A stretch of DNA of 64,000 nt from Melastoma dodecandrum (lineage: Eukaryota > Streptophyta > Magnoliopsida > Myrtales > Melastomataceae), in contig JARUPY010000397.1 in assembly GCA_029817715.1 (NCBI GenBank), positions 3,224,001 through 3,288,000 on the forward strand, in the 5' to 3' direction. Below the pieces are notes generated by a model that was given only the letters and a program-made list of their open reading frames with translations, made no database searches and had not been told where the DNA came from. Positions 21,895 through 38,889 of this stretch are shown in pieces; the first letter of the stretch is position 1; each line of letters begins with the position of its first letter. Both the position numbers and the translations under genes were made by a program.

Positions 21895-24800
21895 CCGGTT
21901 GAGTTTGGAGTGTGTTACACTAAGACGGGGCGAATTAGTGTTAAAGTCCAATTAAGAATTTTTAACTCTTTTTTAATAAATCCAACAGCGGAAGAAAGCT
22001 TCTGTAAAATAGAACCGTAGAGACAGGTTTTGTAAGACATAACGTATGAATGTGATTGCGATTTGTTTGATGCACACATGACTTTTATAGTGGTTCTGTA
22101 ATTTGCTTACATCTACTCTTCACCCAGAATTTTGGATGGTATTCACTCAGACGTAACTTAGTAACGACTACAGAAGATAATACACAATTAATCTTTTATA
22201 TCACAGACAAGAAGGTTCTGCACCACAGATGACTAAGCTGCAAATCACAGACCATAAATTTCTGCACCACAGATTACTGAGTTACAAAGCACAGACCAGA
22301 AGGTTCTGTACCAAGGTTGATCTCCTTACTTCTCTCATGATACAATCTTCCTGCCGAGCCCCCTTTCCTGCTGCTTTGTATGATTATCAATCCCATAAAA
22401 AGTTATTCTATGTATCAAAGAGAAAGATAGCAAATATCTGGAACGATCTCTGGATTGATCAAACGAAGATCCACATCCCATTGCACTGATCGGGGGGCAC
22501 TATATTTATTCCTTTTTCTACTTCTGTAGGGAATGTATTTGGCTTCAAAGCCCTTCGCGCGTCTAAATTCTAGCTAAAAAAAAAGATCCGGGCGGTCCGG
22601 GGGGGACCCCATGACTCCTCGATGTCAACCTTCTACAACACAGACCAGAAGGTTCTGTACTAAAGGTGAATTGATTTCACAGCACAAATCATAAGTTTCT
22701 GTACCAAATGTGTCAACCCTCTACAGCATAGACCAGAAGGTTCTGTACCAAAGGTGATTTGATTTCACAGCACAAATCGTAATAGTTTATACCAAAAGTG
22801 TCAACCCTCTACAGCATAGACCGTAAAGTTCTGTACTACAAGTGACTAATTTTCAAAGTACAGACCGTAAGGTTCAGTACTACAGTGACTCATTGCACAC
22901 GTTAATGTGACTAACAAAAATAACCAACGTAATCCCCTCAGGACAACGACTTCGTGGCATACCCCACGCGAGTACGTAACGAACCCTACGTAAGCAGACA
23001 ACGTCCCCCTGTCCAAGGATGGATTTTCCCTCTGGCAGCTCCACACGACCTCCTCGAGATAGCGACTACGTGGCGAACTCCATGCAAGCACATAGCAAAC
23101 CCTATGCAAGCACGCAACAAACCATGTGCAAGTACGCGGCAAACCCCACGCAAACAGACATCAGCCTCTATCCTAGGTTCCTGCACACAGAATGATACAC
23201 TACAAAAGCTGGTTAGTCCCTCACCTTCTGTTCTCTCGGGGTTCTGCCCTTCTCTCCGACCTACTGCACATTGGTCACCTCCAGCCGCACGTTTCCCACC
23301 AACGTCTCCTGCAATTTCTTAACCGAGTCCCTCGTGGCCCCCGAGTCACCCTCCTAGAAGACTTCAATAACGATGCAGCCTTCTGCAGCTCATGTTCCTC
23401 GTATGTGACTAACAAAGCTCAAATGAAAAGTTACAAGCTCTCAGCACGCTCTCTGGATTTTACAATAATAAAACTTCTCTGGAAAACTACTTAAGAAGCG
23501 TAGCTGAATGTCCCTATTTATACAAAATAGTCTATGTGAAAATATAGAAGGTAATCTTCACAATCAGCCTTCTGCAAACATAGAAACGAAGGACTAAAAA
23601 ATATTACAATGTATTATTTACAAAAACGTCACTCCCAAGCATATATTCGTTTAGGTAATCATATCAATTTGATAATGATTTGATGATTGTTTCCACGAAT
23701 ACTGCGTTACAGAAGGTTCTGACTGAATCTGATCGGCAACCTTCTGCGAATGGAATTAAAGATTAACTCAAAATGTCTACCATGCTATTCAGGACACATA
23801 ATTGAATGTATCTAGACAGATGACGTGAATAGACATCCAAAATAACGGTTCTTTGGTGGTCGGATGGATCCATAGAAGGTTGGAGACAACCTTGCAGAAG
23901 CTTACCATAAATAGAAGATTATATTTCCTTCTGTTGGCCCTTTGATTGTGACTAAGAGGGGGGTGAATTAATCTTTTTGCTCGAATAGAACTTTCTCGAC
24001 AAACTCACAGAACCCTCACACGGAAACTTAGCTTCTGTAATTTACGGAAGACTTTGCTTCTGTGATTTACAGAAGCTTAAAGACAAATGGGAACACAATG
24101 TTTTATAGTGGTTCGGTGAATACACCTACATCCACTTTCGGTACCTTTCACTAATACTTGTATGTAGTGATTACAGTTGTAGAAGATTGAATCTTCTGTG
24201 GTGAAAGAAAGCAGTTTCTTTAACCACGAGGCGGTCAGACTAACCTAACCAATGCAAGAAACTCTCTTGCTGAGTTTGGGATGAGTCTAGATCGAATCAC
24301 AAGGAAATCAACCAGATTTGGCGAGCACAGAACCTTGGCTGGAAGCTTCAGCCTTCTGGGACGCAGTAGCGGGCTGTCCCTTCTATGGATCTGTTATTTG
24401 ACTCGATGGCGCTATCTCCACGTGTTCGGATGTCGTCTGGTGGAATTCTCTTTTTGTATTTTCTATATAACCTGCAAAACAAGGAAAATAATCATCTACA
24501 GAAGGTTGCAGTCCCTCACCACTTGCGCCTGCTACAGAAACCTTCTCTTGGACCTGTTGTACCCCCATCCGGCGTTACGGACAGCTTCCCCAGCCAAGTC
24601 CTTCATATTCACAGCTACCGACGCCTACGGAGTGGCTTCACCAATGCACGCCTACTACAAACAAATAGACAACAAGATAACAGAATGTAGAAGGTTACGC
24701 CTGCTACGGACTCCTTCTCTCTGACCAACTCTGTACGCCAACTCGCCAACCAGCAACCCTTCTCCCCAGGCCCTGTTGCACGCAGTCCGACATTACGGAC

Positions 24801-25960
24801 AGTGTTCCGGTCGAGTACCTAGGATCTATAACCACCGGCGTCTCCGGAGCGGCTTCAACCCATTGTAGTCACCTCCTACGAGAACGCTCGCCTGAAGAAT
24901 CCGTCACGCACACTCACACACACGTTTAAACTCCACACTATAGTTGCGAGAATGCCAAGACTTACCATGCTCAGTTAAAAACCGAAATGAATTATTTTTG
25001 TGTTTTTCTTTTATATAGTGGTTCCGTCCTTATGTTATTAAGGAAACTTATTTTTCTAAACAAATTTCGACCAGATTCATTCTTATGGTGCATAGAATGA
25101 TTGGGAACAAATTCCATTTGATTTCGCAATAATTAGATCATCCAATCACCAGATATTTCATTATAGAAGGTTGGAGCCAAATTTTGTCAACAACCTTGGA
25201 AAGAAAAAATATTTTAATTCCAACTTGAGAATTTGATTATTGGCTCGTGCATTTATCCATTAGGGACTTTCAAAATTAATTTTTTTTTAACTTGATGTTA
25301 TAATCCCCAAATAGTGGACTATAGAAGGTTCGACCAAAACAATCAAGCAACCTTCTATTTATGGAAATAATTAATCATTTATTTCCTAAAAGAGATCATT
25401 CGTTCCAAATATGTTTGACATTGTATTTGGATTAAATTTACCTGAAAAGTTTATTTGAAAGTGATTTCTAAATAACATTAACCTTTACAAAATGTTAGAT
25501 AGAAATTTCCAAAAATAACGATATAATTTCCTTGATTAGGAAAAATATTTTATTTTTGACTTTCAATAAAATAATTAAGATAATCAATAATTAATTAACA
25601 ATTAATTAATCATTAAAATATCTAATTATGAAAATATTTTCTAATAACTTCATTTGATCTGAGATGATCATTGGAGGATGAAGAAAATATTTTATTTTTC
25701 CTTTATAGCAGGTCAAACATGTAGTGTGACTCATCATCAAAACCATATCAATATCTTCCATGAAAAATATAATTCTTATTGAGATTATTTGGAAACGTAA
25801 TCCATTAAATGTGATCAGATTAATATATTAATCAAATTCTTTTTATTTCGTAATTAAACAATCATTTAATTATAAAAATATTTTTTACAAAAAATTCTTA
25901 ACGTGAGTAGTTTCTGTAGTATAGATGTTTGACATCCGGTACACAGAAGGTCATCGAAAC
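21895..25960. repeat. Repeat-derived region rich in AGAAGGTT words
   Basis: No intact gene. At least two diverged copies of one module are visible. It begins (g)tgactaagaggggggtgaatta at 23948-23970, with a decayed version at 21912-21935, and includes ttttatagtggttc at 24103 and 22083 (again at about 25012). The octamer AGAAGGTT or close variants recurs irregularly from 22211 to 25945. The module resembles terminal non-coding parts of plant retroelements, but I see no gag-pol, primer site or clear LTR borders. Confidence 0.5.
22624..22890. repeat. 88 bp tandem repeat, about three copies
   Basis: The landmark gtcaacc(c) occurs at 22624, 22712 and 22800, exactly 88 bp apart. Each unit contains caga(c)cagaaggttctgtac followed by caaatc(a/g)taa. 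The third copy diverges near 22850. An earlier, more degenerate stretch with the same core spans 22210-22320. Confidence 0.85.
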
Positions 25961-25975
25961 CTATTCTGAGTGAAC

Positions 25976-27813
25976 TAGGCCTTCGAGTGCCCGAGGAGCC
26001 CCAGTACCGTGATCCCCAAACAGATGTAGCTGAACGATTGTAGGACGACCCATGTTCTGGTCCATTGGGTTATTTTCTTCTGCACAATGTACATCTCTAC
26101 CGGGAAGTAGATCGCCAGGGGCCAGAAATTGAGAGCCCCCAGAACTCCCACTGCAGAATTGAAGTAAGGGAAAACGAGTGCAATCCCCATGGTGGACATG
26201 ACGTAGGGATGTCCGGAGGACGAACTTCATCGGGTTGATCCAAAAGGGTGGGAAGGACAGGAAGCTTGACAGAGCGAAAGCCGTTGACGAAACGGCTGTC
26301 TGTGAAATTGTTCATGATCCATCTTTCCGACGTGGAGAATATCGGTTGACTATATACCTGGTACCCTCCGACCAAGTGAAGAACAATGCATGCATTTGCA
26401 AGGTCGACGAGCCAGTATGGCTCAAAGAATCCAAACCCCGTCAAGAGATTCCCTGGAGTCTCGTCGCCGAATGCTGCGTAACCAAAGCATCCGCAGCCAA
26501 CATATAGGAAAGTGATCAAAAGGGTAGCAACCACCGACGCGTTCTTCATTGTCTTATTCTCCGCAGAGGGGACTTTAAGGTATCCTGCATTCAAAATAGC
26601 ATCCGAGATCAGAAATGTCCAACCATATCTAACGAGAACACCGTAAAACTCTGGCAAACCATTTACCTGTATCTCTAGACTTCGAGTAAGGATAGGCAAA
26701 GGCAATGTCTCCTAGAGCTTCGAAAACATTACAGAGTTTTCTCTGCGCATCCATAGCCGGTGCTCCTGCAATTCCTCCCTTCACTCTTCTGTTTTCTATG
26801 AATTCAAGAAGGAACATGTATCTGTTATTGCCATTGTATTATCGGACGGCACTGGAGAGCAAAGTAGAACATAATAAATGCATACCAAGGACCTTCGCGA
26901 ACCCGAGTCCAAGTCCTATAAACGAATAAGCAAAGGACATGATTGCAGCCACAGCCGAAAACCACATCATGTTATGGAAGTCTGGTATGAAGGACATCAC
27001 TATCTGGAACACCCCGAAAAACAGCATGTAAGCCCCTGATGTCGAAATGACAGGGCCTGTGGCGGCCCTTTTTGTGGTAACAGTTTGAATTCTGGATCGC
27101 TCTGCAGAAATTCAATGAGCAGATGCCCTCATCACTATCGATTTTCAATGAAGTAAACTGTCATCGGTACACGCAGCGGAGGAACCCGTCTGATGCTCCC
27201 TGAGAGTACCTTATGCTAGCTGCGCAAGTGATCACATAAGCAATGGAAGTTCCATAAAGGTTCACGAACTGAAGCAAACCACACGCTATCATCCTTTTTT
27301 GGCCTAAACATCACGAGAAGAAAATAGAGAAAGAAAGAAGAAGAGAACCCCGTAAACTCAACGTTGGCTCATATTTTTATTTCTTGTCTCCAACCGTAAT
27401 GGAAATCGAATGTTGGAGTTCTACCCAGATAAACTCCGACGGCCTCCATGTAAGAGTAGTTCCTCTTCCCAGTGACAGGGTCCGGGCCTCTCTAGCATTC
27501 AGCTAGGAGGAAAGCAGAAACACAAGTGATTACCGTGAAACAGAGCAACGAAACTGGCCCCGCTATCCATCCCAACTGGGCCACACTCCACGCAAGGGAC
27601 AAAACCCCTGCCCCGACGACAGCAGTTATGATGTGAGCGATGCAACTCCACAATGTCCCTGGGCAAAGAAAATCGCATCGCTCAAGATATCCAAACAAAA
27701 AGGAAAGAAAAAAGTTTCCTCTGCTTCATTAGAGGGAGGGGAGGTGCTCTACCTGTTCGTCGAGGGTGGCCATCATCGTCAGCTGCATTGCCTTCAAGCT
27801 CAAGGGATTGCAT
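25976..27813 (-). pseudogene. Amino-acid permease (AAP family) pseudogene
   Basis: Minus strand. Exon 1 (27753-27813) encodes MQSLELEG...DDDGHPRRTG, and exon 2 (ends 27658) TLWSCIAHIITAVVGAGVLSLAW, both typical of AAP proton-coupled transporters. Later exons show FVNLYGTSIAYVITCAASIR (about 27225), SNCYHKKG (about 27080), IMSFAYSFIGLGLGFAKV (about 26900), TMKNASVVATLLITFLYVGCG (about 26530) and the C-terminus ALNFWPLAIYFPVEMYIVQKK (about 26100). It is broken by a TAG in place of Tyr after LLAEC (27492-27494) and by frameshifts near 27060, 26675, 26236 and 26212. AAPs import amino acids across the plasma membrane with about 11 helices; this copy cannot make one. Two of the lesions look like single-base insertions. 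Confidence 0.85.
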
Positions 27814-29346
27814 CTCAGTGCGAAGGTCAAGGTTAAAGTTTGCTCTTACCAAAGTCCTCCCCTTATCCCAAAAGAATTGATACAAGAAGAAACTTCACTC
27901 AAATGACAGATTGATGAGAGACTTAAATTTCCCAAATGAACTCTCAAATTAGAGGAAGTGGGACACATCAGTATCATTCTTTTCGAAGATGCTTTGGCTT
28001 CGCGAATGGACAGGAATTGATAGTCTGTCTAATGACTATCTTTGGACTTTGGAGGCCATGGAAACGGCTGGAAAAGAAAGGGATTGGGAAGAAAGAGTTC
28101 AAATTATGCATTTGATTTGATGATTTTTCACAGGGAATTTTTCGATGACTTTTTTTTAAAATTTTTTTAGATGACTTATTTTTTCTTTCGAATTTACCCG
28201 CCGATGTTTCCAATAAATTTCCATGACTTGTTTTTTTTTTGTCAATGATATAGACGAGGGGAAGCACACGTCTTTAACCATTTTTGTAATCTTTTGGCTT
28301 GCGTCTCACTCTGCCATTTTTGCCATTTTGTAATTTCCTAGTTTGCATTATGGGTTGAAACTCGACCTCTAGATATCGACTTCAACTGTACTAAACGTCC
28401 GAACTTTTAAGTTAAGGGAAATGTTTGTTATATCATCTAGATGATTTCGATTACAAGTAACTAATCCGAAAACATAAATCAACCCGATCTTGTCAAAAAT
28501 TGGTGTGAACACATTTTGACTTAACTTTCTGTTTTGATCTTAGTTTATTATCTAGTTTTATCACTTGATTTTATCACTTAGAATTCAAAGTTGGACTATA
28601 GTTTCTTATGCTACCAAGAATACGTAAAATCGATGAATGCCGAATGATGAATCTATTACGAGGTTGCTGCTATTAAAGTATTTTTTTGCTTTCACATGAT
28701 TAAATCAATTAATGAAGATAAAAATAAAAGTTAGTCAAATGCTAACACACATCCAAAAGTTAGCCGATATTTCGCCTTAAATTTATAGTAAATGCGAATG
28801 CAATGGAAGAGGGAGATTTAGGCCCAGATGAGGATGGAAAACCCGACTGCTATAATGGGCCAATTAATTGGGCTAACATGAGTGCGCCTGGGTTTAATGG
28901 GCCAAAACGTTGGGCCTACCTACATAAGTGGACATGGATTTAATGGGCTTAGCTTTTTTTTTTGCTTTCCAGGGGATGTGATTACGAACACTGAACTTTT
29001 TTTTTTTTTTTGCCTAAACTAAGTTTAGGCGGCCTCGTTAATTTGTACGAATATATACGTAAATAATCTTGGAGATCAGCATATTTGTGAAAGACCCAAT
29101 ACAAGCGCGCAAACACACACACTCTTTTTGTCTCGTGGTGTCGTTTTCTCTCTCTTCTTTTATCATATCCCGATCTGCTTACCGTTCAAGCAACAAACAA
29201 CTCCCTTTATAGATAACTCTTAACGTCTCCGCATTGCTTTGTTCATGCCAACCAAATCCCTGGTCCATATCTCCCCCTTCTATTAAAACCCAGATCTCGC
29301 TTTTCTCCAAAGCTCTAATCAAAGAAAAGAAGTAGAAGAAGAAAGG
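27814..29346 (+). promoter_or_regulatory. Intergenic DNA and promoter of the 62-aa protein gene
   Basis: No gene. 28830-28950 holds a cluster of TGGGCC/TGGGCT words (aatgggcc, ttgggcta, aatgggcc, ttgggcc, aatgggct), matching site II elements bound by TCP factors in promoters of growth and housekeeping genes. A TATTAAA box lies at 29281-29287, about 60 bases before the ATG at 29347. The rest is AT-rich with short poly-T runs. Confidence 0.45.
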
Positions 29347-29535
29347 ATGTGCTGCGGCGGCAGGGTCTGCATGCTCTGCACTTGCCTCATCCTAGTGGTG
29401 ATCCTCATCGGATTCCTCTTCGGTTTCAAGGTCTTCACCCATGGCTTCCACAAATTGAAGGACACTTTCCACGACTGCCAGCCCGGCTACTGCAACGGCG
29501 GTGGCCGCCCCTTCTTCGCTCCTTCGCCATATTAG
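29347..29535 (+). CDS. 62-residue Cys-rich single-pass membrane microprotein
   Basis: A short frame with good gene context: TATA-type box 60 bases upstream, purine-rich aaggATG start, and a well-formed protein. The N-terminus MCCGGRVCMLCTCL has five Cys in the first 14 residues, some of which could be palmitoylated. A hydrophobic helix follows (ILVVILIGFLFGFKVF), then a basic/aromatic segment (THGFHKLKDTFHDCQPGYCN) and a GGGRPFFAPSPY tail. I have the impression that short proteins of this layout are conserved among flowering plants, but no function is known to me. Topology is inferred. Confidence 0.65.
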   Translation: MCCGGRVCMLCTCLILVVILIGFLFGFKVFTHGFHKLKDTFHDCQPGYCNGGGRPFFAPSPY

Positions 29536-30280
29536 TCATTCCGTTCTCATGTGAATTTCGATCGGATGATCGTTGTTATTCGTTCGTTATTGGTTCCCCT
29601 GGTATGGATTTCAGGTCTGTGATTTGGTTTCAGCGGTGTTTGATTTGATATTTGCTGTATAAGATCTGATAGGATTTGAACAGAATCGAATTGCCCCTTC
29701 TGATTACAGTCCCTTTGACCCCCCCCCCCCCCAATTAATTACGTGACGTGGCTTTTAAGCATTTAAATCCGCCATGCATTTAACCACTCAATAGATTATT
29801 ACCAAACAAAAAGAGTTAAAAGGCCAACCATCTAAGGGCCCACAATTACAGACCATCTCGTAAACCTGGGCAACTTAAGACTGACAAACCCCGAATTGAG
29901 CCACCATTGACCCATCTACGAACCAAGATGAAGTGCCAAAATTTAACAGACTACGTATTGGGGGTATGGGGGCCGCGCGAACGCAGGCCCCCCCTGCCAC
30001 AAATTATGACGTAGGCTCTGCCATTAAGGACAGACCTTAGGCGTGCACCCCTCCGCAATGTGCAATGGAGGTCACACACCTAGGCCATGGGCCTTATTGA
30101 TCGCCCATTGACCCCGTCCAGGTAAGTATGTTGCCTCGTCCCCCTGACCTTTTATTTATACCACCCTCTTCCCCTCCCTCCTCCTTCCCCCGACGATGTG
30201 GGACAAATCTATTGCAGAAACTGTTGAATTTTATTACCATCGGAGCAGTTATCACATTAAGTGGGGGCATCACTCACGAC
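29536..30280. other. Intergenic, no feature seen
   Basis: 3' region of the small gene, with a C13 run at about 29721, then mixed-composition DNA. 30090-30200 is pyrimidine-rich. No gene or clear repeat. Confidence 0.4.
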
Positions 30281-30289
30281 TAAAGAGGG

Positions 30290-31690
<1,401 letters not shown>

Positions 31691-31813
31691 CCAATTTTAT
31701 TCACATGAACATTACAGCGACGATGACGAAAATGGTGATCGCCTCATTCTTCAAAAATTTACAAGAGGCAAGGGAAGAGTGTGTATTGGTTTGTTTTAGT
31801 TTTACTATGTTAT

Positions 31814-35121
<3,308 letters not shown>

Positions 35122-35379
35122 CCCTCCTCCTCCTCCTCCTCCTCCTCCTCGATTCCTCCTTTTTCCCGCCTTTCCCAACTCTCCTAGGAGTCCGAAAATC
35201 TTTTGGGAGGACAGGAGCTATTTGAGGGGTAGTACATTCCTAACCAACCTTTGGTTACAAGACAAAAGGGAGGATAAATACACCCAAAATGATGCACAAA
35301 ACAACAGCCCGGCAAAAGGCCTACCAGCTAACAGGCCCTGTGCCCCCTCTTCCTACATCCCATAGTTTACTGCCCGCCC

Positions 35380-35640
35380 TCTCATTACATACAGAAGAAT
35401 GCAACTCTAAGAATCACGTTACAAGCAAGCACCCCGGCTTCAACGTACCATCCCTGCCGATGGATCCCGGCAAATCTTAACGAGAATCCTTTCACATTGC
35501 GCTTTTGCGGCCATAAGTACTGTACGTATGACTGAAATGTCAAAACAAGTACGAACAAACCTCTGCTGCAAATACGGCCGTATATTCTGGAGAGAGAATC
35601 GGCAACAGAAGGATCAAACGGGTAAGAACCAAACTACTCG
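35380..35640 (-). pseudogene. 5' relic of a third subtilase copy
   Basis: Minus-strand DNA clearly related to 31360-31690. It holds a hydrophobic leader exon (LVLTRLILLLPILS at about 35580-35635) and, after an acag acceptor, SYVQYLWPQKRNV at about 35480-35525. No further exons follow before the intact gene begins at 35121. It shows the locus was once a tandem array of at least three genes. Confidence 0.6.
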
Positions 35641-36600
35641 TCCCTTTGTTCCTTCTCGCTGTACTGCTTGACGGGAAAAGACGAGAGAGAGATGCTGGAA
35701 GGAAGAAGAAGAAGAGACAGGGGATGTGGTGCGTTCTTCTCCCTCCCCTGTTTTTAATTTAATTTAAAACCTCACTGCCCCCTGCCTCCTCGCTGGAGCA
35801 ACAATCGCCAAACTTTTCCCATTTCATTTTTATAAGGAAGCAGAATCTTTATCCAACCAAGGAATGCTTGGAATATAAAATCCAGGGTTAAGGGAATTCT
35901 AAAATCCGGTCGTATTTCAAATACAATAGTGAGCCACGAGAGAAACAAGGAACCCACTCACGTCTTGCTCGGAAGCAATTTTAACATGTTTATACAAAAT
36001 AAAACATGGCACGTATGAGTGTCATGAATCTCCGTACTCTGCGAGATGTATTTGTTACTGACATTTTCTTCATAAGATAGATCTAGCAAGAACACTTCAA
36101 GCTCACAATTTGGAGTATCTATGACGTACTTGCAAGAAAAACTTTTCAGATTCTCTCGCAAGAAGGGGTAAACGGTAAATCCATAAATTGGCCATTCAAG
36201 TAACACACTCATCGTTAATCAAATTTTAATTACATGCAATTAGGATAACCTTAAGTTTTCATAAAATCATTAAACATGGTTAGCAATCTTATTGTCTTTG
36301 AACATGATTATGATTAGGTAATCAATAATTAATTTTCCTAAAAGTGATTAAATTATTAATTTTAAACTAAAATTAGTTATATGAAACTAATTTACTTTTT
36401 TTTACTAACATATTTAAAACTTTTTTTTTTACTTTTTTTTTATCATTTTTAGCATTTTCGATTTCATTCTTTTTATCTAAAAAAATCACACAAAAAAAAC
36501 AATCAAATCAACCCGAAATTATGATTTTATGCATTTTAATAACAAAGGGAATCAATTTATAAAACAAATATCTACATTGCCAAGGACAATGTAGATCTTA
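35641..36600. other. Intergenic AT-rich DNA
   Basis: No gene. 36200-36560 is very AT-rich with poly-T/poly-A runs. An 84-codon minus frame (35958-36212) has no recognisable features. Confidence 0.4.
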
Positions 36601-38880
36601 TCTGAGCAACGAAAAAAAATTGGCAATGAGGGGGGAATGACCGAGATTGGGGCTCCTCCTTCATCAACGGGGAGGAGCAAAAATAAAATCCTTCCCTCAA
36701 AGCTTCCAGGGAGGGAACGAACAAAAAAAAAAAAACTCCAAACGACCGGAGTCAAGAACCTCCGGGAGACCCCGACCTCCTCCGGCACCAAAGCTGCCAA
36801 ATGGTCGCCACCACCAAGGTTGACAGTCGACCAACTCCGTTCCTCCTACATAGCCTCATCATCGGCCACAGACAACCTTCCCCACTGTCCCAGACCCTTC
36901 AGCCTCTGCTCTGGCTTCGAGCAAGTCCGGACTGCAGAATCGGCATTCCTCCAACTCCAAATTCTCACGACGGGAACAGGCAAACCTGGACGCAAACAGC
37001 CGTCCCCCACCCTGAAACTGCGGTGATCCATAGCCATGCTCCCACGGTCAACATCCCCAGCGGCTGTTTCGACTCGAAGACACGACGTCCTTCCTTTCCC
37101 AAACCTCCAACTGTGCTGCAGACCCAGCACTAACATCAGCAGCAACCGCGGCTACAACAGCAAACTGTTCAGCCGCATCAGACCAACTCCAACCAACACC
37201 ACCAGCCGGGGTGATCACTTCGCCATGGAGAATACCGTCTCCAGTGGTTCCCCTTCATCCAGTAACAAGCAGCCCCAAGGCTCGTCTCCATCCTTAGCTG
37301 CCCTCACCCCACTACCTGGCGCAACAAATCGCGGTGGAAACAAGCTCCCGACCGCAGCAGACATTCATCACGTTGGAGTCTCCGTTGCTAGCGACCAGCT
37401 GATCGACCATCAGACGACACTGTTCTTCCGGAATCCGGCAATGGTGAGGGCCTACTTGATTACCCCGGCCTCAGCCTCATCCCGAGCACCTCCTCCTTCG
37501 CCCAGATCTGGAGAAGCCCTCTCCCCCTTTTACTTTGCCGCCACCGGATTCACCGAGATCCCTCCGAAGCTACTTGGATTCGTTCCGTTTTTGGCCATTC
37601 TATAACTTTCATGTTTTACGCTTTCTCATTTAAGACAGGGTCGAGTTTTATTTGTTCGAAAGAAACGGCTTGATTCTGTGCACGAACGGGATAGCTGTTC
37701 TGTTTTTTCGGACACAACTCAAACATCCGAGCTCCGTTCAACCTAAAATTGGTTGGAATGGATCCCTCTTTAGATTTTCTAAAACTTTTGTGTTATACAC
37801 TTTTCCATTAAACCTACACATCCTGGTCAAATCGCTGTTGGAGTGCAGATAGAACAGATGTGCTGCAACATTTCAGGGCAGATTCAAACTGTTATACGAA
37901 GAAATTCATATTTCTTTCATCACATGCCCGAATTTTACAAAATTAGTGCCTTTAAAACCATATTTGAGCCCTCTACAAATTTTATTCTTTGAGTTTTTGT
38001 TTTCGGGATCATCTGTATGTCCAAAAGTTCGAGAAACCCAAAGACCTCCATTGTCTTCTGTTCTGTTGCGGCAGCTGGAGTGCCTTGTACACCAGATGAC
38101 ACAATTTGCTCATTTGAGCTCCGATGGACTGAAATTGAAACCCAAAACTATATTTCTTAACCTGCTACAACTTTTATGTTTTATGTTTGTTAATTTGAGC
38201 AATTTTAGTCCATGGTCAACTGCGGTCAATCTTGGCCTGTCATACCATTTAATTGAAACACATGCTGTTCGAATGTCTAGATTCTTTGTTTTACTGGCAA
38301 CAGACTACACATCCATCTTTCCTAAAATTTAGCATGCCACATTATGAGTAATTTATCCGGAATATGACAAAATTTCATGATTTTTCGATGAACGAATGAA
38401 GAGTTATGAAATTTTCTCTTCCCATCAGTCTGCTGGTCGAGGATTTTTTATGCAAGAGACCAAATCACTTTCTTTGCCTGATAGAATGAGATCCCACCGT
38501 TGGATTCATGTGGAATTTTACAGGCTGATTCCTCATTAAAATATGGATCTATAGAGTTTGATTTCATTTAGATCGGACGATCCTGAGTGAAGTTGTGCTC
38601 TCATTTCTGGACCTACGTGTGCTGCATTCTCGTTTGCACATTACAGCCGACTTTGTGTGTGTATTATTTTTAATTCCACCATTAGATTTTGCTGATATTT
38701 GACAAACATGCTTGTCATGTCCTTTTTACTTAATGTGTGGTTGGATTTTAATTATCTTGATTTAGTAGAGACTTATGCTTGTTTCTTTGATTTCGAATTG
38801 TCTTTTTGATTTTGAAAATGAAAGTCAACTAATCATATTTATGTTTTCTTTGCATGTACATCACACATGTGACGACGAGA
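36601..38880 (+). other. Retroelement-like non-coding region with reiterated phrases
   Basis: 36637-37605 contains overlapping plus-strand frames (129 and 189 codons) of Ser/Pro/Thr-rich composition that I do not recognise. From 37600 onward, related short phrases (acttt(t)catgttttacgctttctcattt; acttttgtgttatacacttttccatt; acttttatgttttatgtttgttaattt) recur at about 37605, 37782 and 38168. This looks like a degenerate internal tandem expansion of the kind found in large plant retrotransposons. No reverse transcriptase, integrase or gag motif was seen. Confidence 0.35.
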
Positions 38881-38889
38881 ACTCTCTTG

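Noticed and set aside
22624..22890. 88 bp tandem repeat as a CRISPR-like array
   Set aside because: There are no short repeats with unique spacers, the organism is a plant, and whole units including spacers are repeated.
36637..37605. Ser/Pro-rich frames of 129 and 189 codons as a host gene
   Set aside because: No recognisable domain, overlapping frames of similar composition and surroundings typical of retroelement debris; described as a region instead.
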